Assembly: GCF_004358165.1 (NCBI RefSeq)
Contig: NZ_SMTG01000004.1
Span: forward strand, 1-64,000
DNA from: Luteimonas terrae
GTDB lineage: Bacteria > Pseudomonadota > Gammaproteobacteria > Xanthomonadales > Xanthomonadaceae
Direction: 5' to 3'
Length of the DNA: 64,000 nucleotides
Positions within the stretch are counted from its first letter, which is position 1; each line of letters opens with the position of its first letter. This document shows positions 45,958-55,868 of the stretch, piece after piece. Made by a program: the position numbers and the translations under genes. The notes under the pieces are model-generated. The model did no database searches. It saw nothing but the letters and a program-made list of their open reading frames with translations, and was not told the DNA's origin.

Positions 45958-46020
45958 GGCCATCTGCGCATCGCGCAGCGGTTCCGACGGATTGCATCAC
46001 CGCCGCCCCAGTGAAAGCTG

Positions 46021-46080
46021 CGGCCCATCTCGATTCTCGGCTTTACCGCGAAAATGGGCCCCAGCGTCCGCTGGGGCGAC
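46021..46080. repeat. Dispersed repeat with CCCCAGCG/CGCTGGGG hairpin
   Basis: Includes a perfect 8-bp stem at 46059-46066/46069-46076 with a 2-base loop, next to AAAATGGGCC. Its reverse complement resembles 32264-32326. It lies between convergent genes (HDOD and ubiE), where it may terminate transcription from both sides. The rest of 45958-46088 shows nothing else. Confidence 0.65.
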
Positions 46081-46088
46081 GGGTTGCC

Positions 46089-46850
46089 TCAGGCCTTGAA
46101 CCCGTCATGGATCGCGACGATGCCGCCGCTCAGATTGCGGTACTTGCAGCGCGCGAAGCCGGCCGTTTCCATCATGCCCCTCAGTTCGTCCTGCGGCGGA
46201 TGCTTGCGGATCGATTCGGACAGGTACTGGTAGCTCTCGCTGTCGCGCGCGAACAGCTTGCCCAGGCGCGGCATGATCTGGAACGAGTGGAAATCGTAGA
46301 TGGGCTTGAACCAGTCAGCCTTGACCGCCGAGAACTCGAGCACGCGCGCCTGGCCGCCGACCTTGAGCACGCGCAGCATCTCGCGCAGCGCGGCGTCCTT
46401 GTCGGTCACGTTGCGCAGGCCGAAGGCGATCGTCACCAGATCGAAGCTGGCATCGGGGAACGGCAGCGTCTCGGCATTGCACTGCACGTACTCGAAACCG
46501 CGGACATTGCCGCGGTCGGTCATGCGGTCGCGACCCACGCGCAGCATCGAGGCATTGATGTCGCCGAGCACCAGCTCGCCGGATTCACCCACGCGCGACT
46601 TCAGCAGCGCGGCGATGTCGCCGGTGCCGCCGGCGAGATCGAGCACGCGGTCGCCGGTGCGCACCTGCGCGGTGGACACGAAATAGCGCTTCCACACCCG
46701 ATGGATGCCGAGGCTCATCAGGTCGTTCATCAGGTCGTAGTTGCCTGCGACCGAGGAGAACACCTCGCCGACCAGCTTCTGCTTCTCCCCGGTGGGGACG
46801 TCGCGGAAACCGAAGTGAGTGGTGCCGGGCTTGCTGGATTCGTCGCTCAT
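46089..46850 (-). CDS. ubiE: Ubiquinone/menaquinone methyltransferase UbiE
   Basis: SAM-dependent C-methyltransferase of ubiquinone synthesis, 253 residues. It has HFGFRDVPTGEKQKLVGEVF at the N-terminus, the SAM motif VLDLAGGTGDIAALL and the family block SFDLVTIAFGLRNVTDKDAA. The ATG at 46850 (MSDESSKP) is preferred; a start at 46868 would overlap the upstream gene. It lies eight bases after the TerC-type gene, probably as a two-gene unit. Confidence 0.95.
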   Translation of the reverse strand: MSDESSKPGTTHFGFRDVPTGEKQKLVGEVFSSVAGNYDLMNDLMSLGIHRVWKRYFVSTAQVRTGDRVLDLAGGTGDIAALLKSRVGESGELVLGDINASMLRVGRDRMTDRGNVRGFEYVQCNAETLPFPDASFDLVTIAFGLRNVTDKDAALREMLRVLKVGGQARVLEFSAVKADWFKPIYDFHSFQIMPRLGKLFARDSESYQYLSESIRKHPPQDELRGMMETAGFARCKYRNLSGGIVAIHDGFKA

Positions 46851-46857
46851 GCGCCGA

Positions 46858-48402
46858 TTATCCCTCATCCGGTGTCGAGGCGATCCGCAGCTTGCCCACG
46901 CGCCGGCGCTCCAGCGAATCGACGGTCAGGACGTAGCTGCCCACCGTGACCTCGTCGCCTTCAACCGGCATGCGGTCGAGCAGGTGCAGCACCAGGCCCG
47001 ACAGCGTCACGTAGGTCGCATCGCGCGGCAATGCGATGCCGGTGCTCTGCTCCAGGTCATGCAGCGACATCGACGCATCGACCAGCCAGGTGCCGTCCTC
47101 GCCACGGCTGGCGCCGTAGTCCGCGTCCTGGGTGTCGACCAGATCGCCGGCGATCGTCGCCAGCAGGTCATTGGCGGTCACCATGCCCTCGATGCTGCCG
47201 TATTCGTCGACGACCACGGCCAGCGGAATCGGATGCGCGCGGATCTGCTCGAGCACGCGCAGCGTCGACGTGCCTTCGGGCACGACCAGCGGTTCGCGGA
47301 CGAAGTCGGTGACGTTCAGCGCGCGGCCCTGCAGCACGCTCGACAGCAGATCGCCGCTCTGCACGATGCCCAGCAACTGGTCCAGCTCACCATCGCAGAC
47401 CAGCAGGCGCGTGTGCGGCGATTCGACCAGACGCGCCGTGGCATGTTCGATGCCGCGGGTCGCATCAATCCATTCCAGATCGCTGCGCACCGTCATCACG
47501 CTCGACACGGGCCGCTCGGCCAGCGTGAGCACGCTGCGGATCATGTCGTGCTCGGCGGCCTCGAGACGTTCTTCGCCCTCGCCCTGCGGCATTTCGATCG
47601 TGCCGTCCTCGTCGGCGGCCGTCGGCCGCGTGCCGAGCAGGCGCAGCACCGCATCGGCCGTGCGCTGGCGGAACGGCAGCTGCTGCGCATGGCGCTCGCG
47701 ATTGAAGCGCGACCACTGGTTGAAGGCCTCGACCAGGATCGAGAACGCGATCGCCGCGTACAGATAGCCCTTGGGAATCTTGAAGCCCAGGCCCTCGGCG
47801 ACTAGGCTGAAACCGATCATCAGCAGGAAGCCCAGGCACAGCACGACGACCGTGGGGTGCTTGTTGACGAAGTTGGTCAACGGCTTGCTGGCGAGCAGCA
47901 TCACCGCCATCGCGATGGTGACCGCCGCATACATCACGCCGAGGTGCTCGACCATGCCGACTGCGGTGATCACCGAGTCGAGCGAGAACACCGCGTCGAG
48001 CACGACGATCTGCGTCAGCACCACGCCGAACGACGCATAGACCCGCTTGGTGTTCGTCTGGCTCTGGTGCCCCTCGAGCCGCTCGTGCAGCTCCATCGTG
48101 GCTTTGAACAAGAGGAACACGCCGCCGACCAGCAGGATCAGATCACGTCCGGAGAATTCGTTGCCCCAGAGCGAGAACAGCGGCGTGACCAGACCGGCGA
48201 TCCACGCCACCAGCGCCAGCAGGACCAGGCGCATCAGCAGCGCCAGCGACAGGCCGATGATGCGGGCCTTGTCGCGCTGCTCCGGCGGCAGCTTGTCGGC
48301 GAGAATCGCGATGAACACCAGGTTGTCGATGCCGAGAATGATCTCGAGGACTACCAGGGTCGCCAGCCCCATCCAGATCGTGGGGTCGGACAGCCATTCC
48401 AT
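46858..48402 (-). CDS. TerC-family membrane protein with CBS and CorC/HlyC domains
   Basis: A 514-residue inner-membrane protein of the YoaE/YegH type. An N-terminal TerC domain of about seven helices begins [20 protein letters not shown], with [18 protein letters not shown] and [18 protein letters not shown] carrying the conserved acidic residues. Two CBS modules (about 300-415) and a C-terminal transporter-associated domain follow. Related proteins take part in metal (Mn) homeostasis; the substrate here is not visible from sequence. Confidence 0.9.
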   Translation of the reverse strand: MEWLSDPTIWMGLATLVVLEIILGIDNLVFIAILADKLPPEQRDKARIIGLSLALLMRLVLLALVAWIAGLVTPLFSLWGNEFSGRDLILLVGGVFLLFKATMELHERLEGHQSQTNTKRVYASFGVVLTQIVVLDAVFSLDSVITAVGMVEHLGVMYAAVTIAMAVMLLASKPLTNFVNKHPTVVVLCLGFLLMIGFSLVAEGLGFKIPKGYLYAAIAFSILVEAFNQWSRFNRERHAQQLPFRQRTADAVLRLLGTRPTAADEDGTIEMPQGEGEERLEAAEHDMIRSVLTLAERPVSSVMTVRSDLEWIDATRGIEHATARLVESPHTRLLVCDGELDQLLGIVQSGDLLSSVLQGRALNVTDFVREPLVVPEGTSTLRVLEQIRAHPIPLAVVVDEYGSIEGMVTANDLLATIAGDLVDTQDADYGASRGEDGTWLVDASMSLHDLEQSTGIALPRDATYVTLSGLVLHLLDRMPVEGDEVTVGSYVLTVDSLERRRVGKLRIASTPDEG

Positions 48403-48537
48403 AGGTGTTCTTGCATCGCATCCTGGGGGGCCGGCGATTCTGCCACGCGTTCGTTAAGAATTCGCCGATGCGTCTCACGCTCGACCGCGACCGATGCGAC
48501 AGGCAGACTCGCAGGCCCGTTCGTACCGGCCACCCAC

Positions 48538-48993
48538 ATGATCGCCACGCCCGACTACCGCGCCCTGCTCGACACCGCGATCGCCGAAGCCCGACAGGGC
48601 CTGGCCGAAGGCGGCATTCCGATCGGCGCCGCGCTCTACCACCAGGACGGTCGTCTGCTCGGCTGCGGGCACAACCGCCGTGTGCAGGAAGGCGATCCGT
48701 CGGTGCACGGCGAAACCGACGCCTTCCGCAAGGCGGGTCGCCAGCGTTCGTACCGCGACACCATCATGATCACCACCCTCGCGCCCTGCTGGTACTGCAG
48801 CGGCCTGGTGCGCCAGTTCGGCATCGGCACCGTCGTCGTCGGCGAATCGCAGACCTTCCAGGGCGGCATCGACTGGCTGCGCGAGAGTGGCGTCGAGGTC
48901 ATCGACCTGCAGAGCAGCGAGTGCATCGAACTGCTCGGCAGCTTTGTTGCCGCGCATCCCGAGGTCTGGAACGAGGACATCGGCGAAGCGTGA
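48538..48993 (+). CDS. Cytosine-deaminase-like zinc enzyme (fungal FCY1 type)
   Basis: A 151-residue CDA-fold deaminase. It has GGIPIGAALYHQDGRLLGCG, the zinc/proton-shuttle motif HGETDAF and PCWYC for the other two zinc ligands. Overall layout resembles yeast cytosine deaminase more than tRNA deaminase TadA or the amidohydrolase CodA. A cytosine or related base is the likely substrate. It is divergent from the TerC gene and stands alone. Confidence 0.85.
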   Translation: MIATPDYRALLDTAIAEARQGLAEGGIPIGAALYHQDGRLLGCGHNRRVQEGDPSVHGETDAFRKAGRQRSYRDTIMITTLAPCWYCSGLVRQFGIGTVVVGESQTFQGGIDWLRESGVEVIDLQSSECIELLGSFVAAHPEVWNEDIGEA

Positions 48994-49176
48994 GCGCCAG
49001 CCCGGACGTCTGCCGCGCTAGACTGCGCGCCTTCCGCGACCTGCCCCGGCCTGATGACGACCACGCCACCATAGCGCACGACCGCGCCGCCCCTCGATCC
49101 GGGCGTCGCTGCGCTGTGCCGCCACCTGCGTCGTCATCGCGTCGGGCACGCCGTGCCCGGCCTTCAGGGCATCCCC

Positions 49177-50658
49177 ATGCATCCCCATTCGATTCCGCTG
49201 CGCCAGCAATGGCTCGGCAACATCCGCGGCGACGTGCTCGCCGGTCTCGTCGTCGCGCTCGCGCTGATTCCCGAAGCGATCGCGTTCTCGATCATCGCCG
49301 GCGTCGATCCGCGCGTCGGTCTGTACGCGTCGTTCTCCATCGCCGTGGTCACCGCCATCGTCGGCGGCCGCCCGGCGATGATCTCCGCCGCCACCGGCGC
49401 GATGGCGCTGGTGATGGTCACACTGGTCCGCGACCACGGCCTGCAATACCTGCTGGTCGCCACGGTACTGGCCGGCGCACTGCAGATCCTCGCCGGCCTC
49501 TTCAAGCTCGCCTCGCTGATGCGCTTCGTATCGCGCTCGGTCATCACCGGCTTCGTCAACGCGCTGGCGATCCTGATCTTCATGGCGCAGTTGCCCGAAC
49601 TGATCGGCATGCCGTGGACGGTCTACGCGCTGTGCGCGGCGGGTCTGGCGGTCATCTATCTACTGCCGCGGGTGACGCGTGCGGTGCCGTCACCGCTGGT
49701 GGCGATCGTGCTGGGCACGGTGTTCGTCGCCGCGACCGGACTCGACGTGCGCACGGTGTCCGACATGGGCGCATTGCCCGACAGTCTGCCGGTGTTCCTG
49801 CTGCCGGACGTGCCGTGGACGTGGGAGACGCTGCGCATCGTGTTCCCGGTCTCGGCGACGCTGGCCGTCGTCGGCCTGCTCGAATCGCTGCTGACCGCGC
49901 GCATCGTCGACGACATGACCGACACGCCGAGCGACAAACATCGCGAATGCGTCGGCCAGGGCACGGCCAACATCGTCACCGGCTTCCTCGGCGGCATGGC
50001 CGGCTGCGCGATGATCGGCCAGTCGGTGATCAACGTGAAATCCGGCGGCCGCGGACGACTGTCGTCGCTGGTCGCCGGCACCGTGCTGCTGGCATTGGTG
50101 GTCTTCGCCGGGTCGTGGGTCGGCATGATTCCGATGGCGGTGCTGGTGGCGGTGATGATCATGGTGTCGATCGGCACCTTCAGCTGGCGCTCGCTTGTGG
50201 ACCTGCGCCGGCACCCGCCCGGGTCCAGCGTGGTCATGCTCGCCACCGTCGCGGTGACCGTGGCCACGCACGATCTCGCCAAGGGGGTGCTGACCGGCGT
50301 GCTGCTGTCGGCGCTGTTCTTCGCACGCCGGGTCGGTCGGCTGCTCGATGTGGAGGACGCACTGGATGCCGACGGCACGCGCCATTACGTCGTGCGCGGC
50401 CAGGTGTTCTTCGCCTCGGCCAACGCGTTCGGCGATGCCTTCGACCTGCTCGAACGCGTGCCGCGCGTCGTCATTGATCTGACGCACGCACACTTCTGGG
50501 ATCTCAGCGCGATCGGCGCACTCGACACCGTCGTGATGAAGCTGCGCGCGCGTGGCGTCGAGGTCGAGGTGCTGGGCCTCAATGCGGCGAGCGCAACGCT
50601 GGTCGAACGGCTGGGTGTGCACGACAAGCCGGGCGCGAGCGCGCCGTCCGGGCACTGA
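49177..50658 (+). CDS. SulP-family anion transporter with STAS domain
   Basis: A 493-residue membrane transporter. It shows about eleven helices, including the SulP signature [20 protein letters not shown] near the N-terminus, and [22 protein letters not shown]-terminal cytoplasmic STAS domain (about 395-485) contains [20 protein letters not shown]. Substrates in this family include sulfate, bicarbonate and dicarboxylates; none can be assigned here. The ATG at 49177 follows AGGG. It is a single gene. Confidence 0.92.
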   Translation: MHPHSIPLRQQWLGNIRGDVLAGLVVALALIPEAIAFSIIAGVDPRVGLYASFSIAVVTAIVGGRPAMISAATGAMALVMVTLVRDHGLQYLLVATVLAGALQILAGLFKLASLMRFVSRSVITGFVNALAILIFMAQLPELIGMPWTVYALCAAGLAVIYLLPRVTRAVPSPLVAIVLGTVFVAATGLDVRTVSDMGALPDSLPVFLLPDVPWTWETLRIVFPVSATLAVVGLLESLLTARIVDDMTDTPSDKHRECVGQGTANIVTGFLGGMAGCAMIGQSVINVKSGGRGRLSSLVAGTVLLALVVFAGSWVGMIPMAVLVAVMIMVSIGTFSWRSLVDLRRHPPGSSVVMLATVAVTVATHDLAKGVLTGVLLSALFFARRVGRLLDVEDALDADGTRHYVVRGQVFFASANAFGDAFDLLERVPRVVIDLTHAHFWDLSAIGALDTVVMKLRARGVEVEVLGLNAASATLVERLGVHDKPGASAPSGH

Positions 50659-50672
50659 TCGTTGCTCTTGAG

Positions 50673-50826
50673 CCCTCCCCTGCAATGCGGGGGAGGGTTG
50701 GGAGGGGGCGAACGATCAGATCGATGCGAAAGACGGCGACCCGCATTTGTATGCCGCTTGGTCCGGAAGTCGCTTGCTCTGACGGTTTGCCCCCACCCAA
50801 CCCTTCCCCGTTCTACGAGGAAGGGC
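50673..50826. repeat. Palindromic repeat pair between convergent sulP-type and DUF1176 genes
   Basis: A(+) copy at 50673-50709 and a degenerate reverse copy at 50789-50826, tails facing inward. It fills most of the 189-base gap between two convergent stop codons and may serve as a bidirectional terminator. Confidence 0.8.
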
Positions 50827-50847
50827 TCAAGCCTGCAGTCCGACTTC

Positions 50848-52023
50848 CTACTCCGCGCTTCGCCACAAGGTCGGCCAGTCGCCCGGCGCCGCGCCACCAC
50901 AGCGACGCAGCGCGGCGTAGCCGCTGAGCACGAAGCGTTCGCCGTCGAAGACCCAGTGCGCCGACTCGCCGCAGTCGGCCAGGCCGCGTCCCTTGGCGAA
51001 GTGCGACAGCGTTGCGGTCGCGGGGTCGTAGCCGGCACTAGTCAGCAGCGCGAATTCGGGCATCGCCTGCACGTCGCCCAGATGCGGTGGCGACGGCGGC
51101 ACGACGCGGGTGATGTCGCGGCCGTCGCGGCCCACGCGGAACACCAGGCTGGAGGTCTGGTACGCGCCGCTGTAGCAGGCGGTCAGCACCAGTGCGTGCG
51201 TCGCATCGAGCGGCTGTGCCTCGTCCTGGTCGCGGATGTCGAAGCCCTCGCGCGGCGCATCGCAGTCCGCCGCGCGCAGCACGTCGGCCGAGGCCTCGCG
51301 CACCGTGCGCACGAGACGTGCCGCATCCGCGTCCGACAGCGCCGCGGGCGCGGGCGCTGCCACCGGGCGCGGCAAGACAGGCGCTGCCGGCACCGCCGCG
51401 GTGTCGCGCTCGCCACGCCGCTGCCAGGCGTCGGGCGTATCGAGCCGCTGCTGCTGCTCGTCGACCAGCAGCAGGGCCGCGCGCAGCCCGGCGAGTGACA
51501 GCGCGCGTGCGCCGTCGCCGTCGCCACTCGTCAGCTGCGTGCCGTCGCCGACGAGATCAATGAAGCGCGCGATCGCCGCACCGTCGTCGAGGACCAGCGC
51601 ATCCGCGTCGTCGACCTGCCACGGCAAGTCCCGCAGCGCGGATTGCACCCTGCCGTCGAGTCGCAGGGCCTCCGCCATCACCGCGCCGCCCTGGCTTTCC
51701 AGGCGCAACTGCTGCGCGCCGTCCGCGCCGGCATCGCGACGCAGCCGCAGCACGAGGCCGAAGTTGCCGTCGTCGGAGACGCCGAGGATTTCGCAGCGCA
51801 GGCCGTTGTCGCAGGCCACGGTGAAATCGCGCAGCTGGCGGTACAGCGGCTGGGCATCCGGCGTGGCCGCGGGCGCTTCGGCGGTGACGGTGGCCGGCGC
51901 ATCGGGCGGCTGCGCAGTGTCGGTCGGGGTCGCTTCCGGCATGGATGGCGTATCCGGTGCACAGGCGACGAGCAACGCGGCGCACAGCAGGGAGATCGGG
52001 CGGAGCGCAAGGGGATGGGACAT
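50848..52023 (-). CDS. DUF1176-domain lipoprotein
   Basis: A 391-residue predicted lipoprotein. The signal ends in LLVACAPD (lipobox LVAC), followed by an acidic Pro/Thr/Ala linker. The rest has the DUF1176 layout, including RDFTVACDNGLRCEILGVSD near the start of the domain and GLADCGESAHWVFDGERFVL, RCGGAAPGDWPTLWR at the end. Its function is not established. It is divergent from the efflux operon. Confidence 0.88.
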   Translation of the reverse strand: MSHPLALRPISLLCAALLVACAPDTPSMPEATPTDTAQPPDAPATVTAEAPAATPDAQPLYRQLRDFTVACDNGLRCEILGVSDDGNFGLVLRLRRDAGADGAQQLRLESQGGAVMAEALRLDGRVQSALRDLPWQVDDADALVLDDGAAIARFIDLVGDGTQLTSGDGDGARALSLAGLRAALLLVDEQQQRLDTPDAWQRRGERDTAAVPAAPVLPRPVAAPAPAALSDADAARLVRTVREASADVLRAADCDAPREGFDIRDQDEAQPLDATHALVLTACYSGAYQTSSLVFRVGRDGRDITRVVPPSPPHLGDVQAMPEFALLTSAGYDPATATLSHFAKGRGLADCGESAHWVFDGERFVLSGYAALRRCGGAAPGDWPTLWRSAE

Positions 52024-52158
52024 GCGGGACGGGTCCGGGATGGGCTGCGCACAGTCTGCGCGCCGCGCCTGCAACATTGCGTTGCGTCGCCCGGGGCTGC
52101 GACACACCGGTGCAGCAGGTGAATTGCCGCTCCACGGCGGCAGGTCCAGACTGCCCGC

Positions 52159-53829
52159 ATGTCGCGTGACCCGTCCCCTTCGCCCGTGGCCCGACGCGAC
52201 CGCTACGCCCCGCGCGACTGGGCGCCGCACGAGCGGCCGATGATGCCCGGCTCGCCCTCGACGCCGCTGCATTCCACGCGGCGGCGCATCGCCTACGGTC
52301 TGGTCGGCTTCGTGATCGCCATGACCGGTGGCCTCGGCAATGCGCTGGTCACCGCGAACCTGCTGAACCTGCAGGGCGCGCTGGGCGCCTATGCCTCGGA
52401 AGTCGCGTGGCTGCCGGCGGCCTATGTGATGACCAACGTGTCGATGAACATCCTGCTGGTGAAATTCCGCCAGCAGTTCGGCCTGCGGCTGTTCACCGAG
52501 GCCTTCCTGGTGCTGTACGCGCTGATCACGCTGGCGCATCTGTTCGTCAACGATCTGGGCTCGGCGATCGCGGTGCGCGCCGGCCACGGGATCGCCGGCG
52601 CGGCGCTCAATACGCTGGGCTTGTACTACATGCTGCAGGCGTTCCCGCAGAAGCATCGCCTGCGCGGGCTGGTAATCGGTCTGGGTATCGCGCAGCTGGC
52701 GCTGCCGCTGGCGCGCGTGTTCTCGACCGATCTGCTGGAGTTCGGCGAATGGCGCGGGCTGTACATGTTCGAACTGGGTCTCGCGCTGCTCGCGCTGGGC
52801 TGCGTGCTGCTGCTCAAACTGCCGCCGGGCGATCGCCACAAGGCCTTCGAGCCGCTGGACTTCCTGACCTTCGCCCTGTTCGCGCCCGGCATCGCGCTGC
52901 TGACTGCGGTGCTCGCGCAGGGGCGCCTGGCCTGGTGGACGGAGACCGCGTGGCTCGGCTGGGCGTTGGCGGCTTCGTTCGCACTGGTGACGGCGGCGAT
53001 CGCGATCGAGCATCTCCGCGCACGCCCGCTGCTCAACACGCGCTGGCTGGCGACGGGTTCGATGCTGCGGCTGGCGCTGGCGATCGTACTGATCCGCATC
53101 GTGCTGTCGGAACAGGCGACCGGCGCGGTCGGCTTCCTGCAGGCGCTGGGCCTGGGCAACGAGCAGATGCGCATGCTGTTCGTGATCGTGCTGATCGGCA
53201 GCGTCGCGGGCCTGGCGACGAGTGCGCTGACGATCGACCCGGCCAACACCTGGCAACCGGTGCTGATTTCGCTGGCGCTGATGATGACCGGCGCGCTGAT
53301 GGACGCGCAGGCGACCAGCGCCACGCGCCCCGAACAGATGTACGTCAGCCAGTTCCTGCTCGCCTTCGGCAGCACGTTCTTCCTCGGCCCGATGCTGATC
53401 GCCGGCATCGGCCCGGTGATCAGCCAGCCGCGCAACCTGATCAGCTTCATCGTGCTGTTCGGCATGACCCAGAACCTCGGCGGCCTGCTGGGCTCGGCGC
53501 TGCTGGGCACGTTCCAGACCATGCGCGAGAAGTTCCACTCCAGCGTGTTGACCGAGCACCTGACCCTGCTCGACCCGCTGGTCGCCGCGCGCGTGCAGGC
53601 GACTGCGAACGGCTACGCCGCGACGGTCGCCGACCCCGCCCTGCGCAACGCGCTGGCGGTGCGCGCGCTCGGCAGCGCGGCTACGCGCGAAGCCAACGTG
53701 CTGGCCTACAACGACGTCTTCCTGCTGATCGCCTTCATCGCGTTCTGCACGCTGGCGTGGATCATCACCTCACGGATCTGGGCGCGCCTGCGCGCGCCGT
53801 CCCCGACCGCAACACCGGACCCTGCATGA
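52159..53829 (+). CDS. EmrB/DHA2-type MFS transporter
   Basis: A 556-residue inner-membrane protein of about 14 helices. It carries IAMTGGLGNALVTANLLNLQ and SEVAWLPAAYVMTNVSMNIL, matching the drug:H+ antiporter-2 layout, and lengthy loops. With the membrane-fusion gene that overlaps it by four bases it forms an EmrAB-like pump for toxic compounds. No regulator is adjacent; the start at 52159 is the most upstream ATG and the true start may be later. Confidence 0.9.
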   Translation: MSRDPSPSPVARRDRYAPRDWAPHERPMMPGSPSTPLHSTRRRIAYGLVGFVIAMTGGLGNALVTANLLNLQGALGAYASEVAWLPAAYVMTNVSMNILLVKFRQQFGLRLFTEAFLVLYALITLAHLFVNDLGSAIAVRAGHGIAGAALNTLGLYYMLQAFPQKHRLRGLVIGLGIAQLALPLARVFSTDLLEFGEWRGLYMFELGLALLALGCVLLLKLPPGDRHKAFEPLDFLTFALFAPGIALLTAVLAQGRLAWWTETAWLGWALAASFALVTAAIAIEHLRARPLLNTRWLATGSMLRLALAIVLIRIVLSEQATGAVGFLQALGLGNEQMRMLFVIVLIGSVAGLATSALTIDPANTWQPVLISLALMMTGALMDAQATSATRPEQMYVSQFLLAFGSTFFLGPMLIAGIGPVISQPRNLISFIVLFGMTQNLGGLLGSALLGTFQTMREKFHSSVLTEHLTLLDPLVAARVQATANGYAATVADPALRNALAVRALGSAATREANVLAYNDVFLLIAFIAFCTLAWIITSRIWARLRAPSPTATPDPA

Positions 53830-54932
53830 GTACGCCCGCACCCACGCCCGTCACGCCACCGCCCGCCGAGCAGCCGGCCGCGCCCTCGCGCCGCCGTCGA
53901 ACGCTGCAGATCGCCGCCTTCGCCGCGGTCGCGCTGGTCGGTGTGCTGCTGGTGCTGTACGCCTGGCGCCTGCCGCCGTTCGGCAGCAGCGTGCAGAGCA
54001 CCGAAAACGCGACGGTCCGGGGCCGCGTGACCCTGATCGCCCCGCAGGTCAGCGGTTACGTCACCCACGTCGCGGTCCAGGACTTCGAGGCGGTCAAGAA
54101 GGGCCAGCTGCTGGCGACGATCGACGACCGCATCTACACCCAGCGCTACGAACAGGCGCAGGCCAACCTGCGCATCCAGCAGGCCGCGCTGGCGAATGCT
54201 TCGCAGTCGCGCCGCAGCGCCGAAGCGGGCATTGCCCGCAGCGCGGCCGACATCGCCGCGACGCGCGCGCAGTCCGACGTCGCCGCGGTCGACCTGCGCC
54301 GTATCGAACAACTGGCCGCGCAGAAGCTGATCTCCGCCCACGACGCCGACCTCGCCCGCGCCAACAACGCGCAGGCCCGGGCCGCGGCCGCACAGGCGCG
54401 CGCGGCGCTGCAGATCTCCGAACAGGACGCGCGCAGCGTCGACGTCAATCGCGACAGTCTCGAAGCCGCGGTCGCGAGCGCGGAAGCCGCCGTCGCGCTG
54501 GCGAAGATCGACCTCGACAACACCCGCATCGTCGCGCCCGAGGACGGCCTGCTCGGCCAGGTGACCGTGCGCGAAGGCGCGCTGGTCAACGCCGGCACGC
54601 AGCTGATGGCGGTGGTGCCGGCCGACGTCTGGGTGCTGGCGAACATGAAGGAAACGCAGATGGTCGACATGCGCGTCGGCCAGCCGGCGCGCTTCACCGT
54701 CGACGCGCTCGGCGGCGCGACGCTGACCGGGCGCGTCGAGCGCATCTCGCCGGCGACCGGTTCGGAATTCAGCGTGCTGCCGGCGGACAACGCCACCGGC
54801 AACTTCGTCAAGATCGCGCAGCGCATCCCGGTGCGCATCGCTGTGGATCGCGACCAGCCACTCGCGGCGCGACTGCGGCCGGGCATGTCGGTGGTGGTGT
54901 CGGTGGATACGGCGGGGGAAGTGCGGGAGTGA
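53826..54932 (+). CDS. HlyD/EmrA-family membrane fusion protein
   Basis: A 368-residue periplasmic adaptor. It has a Pro-rich cytoplasmic start, one membrane helix (IAAFAAVALVGVLLVLYAW), an N-terminal biotinyl-lipoyl half (VTLIAPQVSGYVTHVAVQDF) and a long coiled-coil hairpin rich in Ala/Arg. The second lipoyl half and beta-barrel follow (LDNTRIVAPEDGLLGQVTVR). It forms a pump with the preceding MFS gene; an outer-membrane channel is not in the window. Confidence 0.92.
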   Translation: MSTPAPTPVTPPPAEQPAAPSRRRRTLQIAAFAAVALVGVLLVLYAWRLPPFGSSVQSTENATVRGRVTLIAPQVSGYVTHVAVQDFEAVKKGQLLATIDDRIYTQRYEQAQANLRIQQAALANASQSRRSAEAGIARSAADIAATRAQSDVAAVDLRRIEQLAAQKLISAHDADLARANNAQARAAAAQARAALQISEQDARSVDVNRDSLEAAVASAEAAVALAKIDLDNTRIVAPEDGLLGQVTVREGALVNAGTQLMAVVPADVWVLANMKETQMVDMRVGQPARFTVDALGGATLTGRVERISPATGSEFSVLPADNATGNFVKIAQRIPVRIAVDRDQPLAARLRPGMSVVVSVDTAGEVRE

Positions 54933-54988
54933 CCGGAGATGCCTTCCGACTAGCGGCGAGTTAGCGTGACGCTTTGCCGCCCGGGTTC

Positions 54989-55073
54989 CGTCATTCCAGC
55001 GGAAGCTGGAATGACGAGGCGAGAGATTCCAGCAGGACCAGACATTCGTCTTCTGAGAGTCGCTGGAATGACG
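54989..55073. repeat. Structured dispersed repeat downstream of the efflux operon
   Basis: Two stem elements lie side by side. The first is a perfect 12-bp stem, CGTCATTCCAGC (54989-55000) with GCTGGAATGACG (55005-55016) and a GGAA loop. The second pairs ATTCCAGC (55026-55033) with GCTGGAAT (55062-55069) around an inner AGAC-ATTC-GTCT hairpin. It resembles 32327-32364. It lies between the tail-to-tail efflux and toxin genes and may act as a terminator. Confidence 0.75.
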
Positions 55074-55091
55074 AAAGGCGAGGATCTGGCG

Positions 55092-55868
55092 TCAGCGACG
55101 CACGTCAGCGCCCATCAACGCCGCCTCCATCAGCGGCTGCGCCCACGCCGGCATCGCTCCCAGCGCGTCGGCATCGTCCGCGGCCGGATACACCAGGTGC
55201 CCGTCCACCATCTCCAGCAGCAGCACCGGGTCCGGCACCGGTTTGCCGCGCGCGACCTCGACGCTGTTGTCGTAGACCCGCAGATGCGCCAGATGCGGCA
55301 TCAGCGCAACGAGGTTCTCCCGCGCGCGGGTCCAGCGCGCGCGGATCTGCGCCTCGGGTATGTCGTGCCCACCGGCCTGGACGCGTGCGCGCACGCGGCC
55401 GATGTGCTGCTCGGCCGACGACAGTCCGCAGAACCACATCAATACGTCGTGGGTGCGCGCGGCTTCGGCGATCCTCGCCGGCACGGTGTTGCCGCCCAGG
55501 GTGGTCTCGAAGGCGTGGTCGTGGCCGCCGGCCAGCGCGACATCGAGCCGGCGCATGCCTTCCTGCCATGCGGCGGCGTTGGCCTCGGCCATGGCGCAGC
55601 CGGTGCGTGCGGCCAGTTCGCGCGCCAAGTCGTCGGGGTTGAACCAGGTCATGCCGGCCTGCGCGAGCAGGTGGCCGCCGATCGAACTCTTGCCGGCGCC
55701 GTTGACGCCAGCGAGCACGAACAGCACCGGACGCGGGAGTTGCTCGTGCACGATCGCGCCGTGCGCGGCACCCCGCTTGCGCGAACGGGTCACCGGTGCG
55801 GCCGCAGGCGTACGTGGCGGCGGCGCGCCCGGCTTGCGCCGCCCGCCGGGACGCGCGCGCGGACTCAA
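55092..55868 (-). CDS. Zeta-toxin-like kinase (COG4185)
   Basis: A 258-residue P-loop protein. It has a basic Pro/Arg-rich N-terminus (1-45), the P-loop AGVNGAGKSS (53-62), FNPDD (76-80) where zeta kinases hold the catalytic Asp, AFETTLGG (119-126) and RVRARVQAGGHDIPEAQIR. Zeta toxins phosphorylate UDP-GlcNAc; the substrate of this subgroup is not known. It overlaps the antitoxin gene by four bases, so translation is coupled. Confidence 0.85.
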   Translation of the reverse strand: MSPRARPGGRRKPGAPPPRTPAAAPVTRSRKRGAAHGAIVHEQLPRPVLFVLAGVNGAGKSSIGGHLLAQAGMTWFNPDDLARELAARTGCAMAEANAAAWQEGMRRLDVALAGGHDHAFETTLGGNTVPARIAEAARTHDVLMWFCGLSSAEQHIGRVRARVQAGGHDIPEAQIRARWTRARENLVALMPHLAHLRVYDNSVEVARGKPVPDPVLLLEMVDGHLVYPAADDADALGAMPAWAQPLMEAALMGADVRR

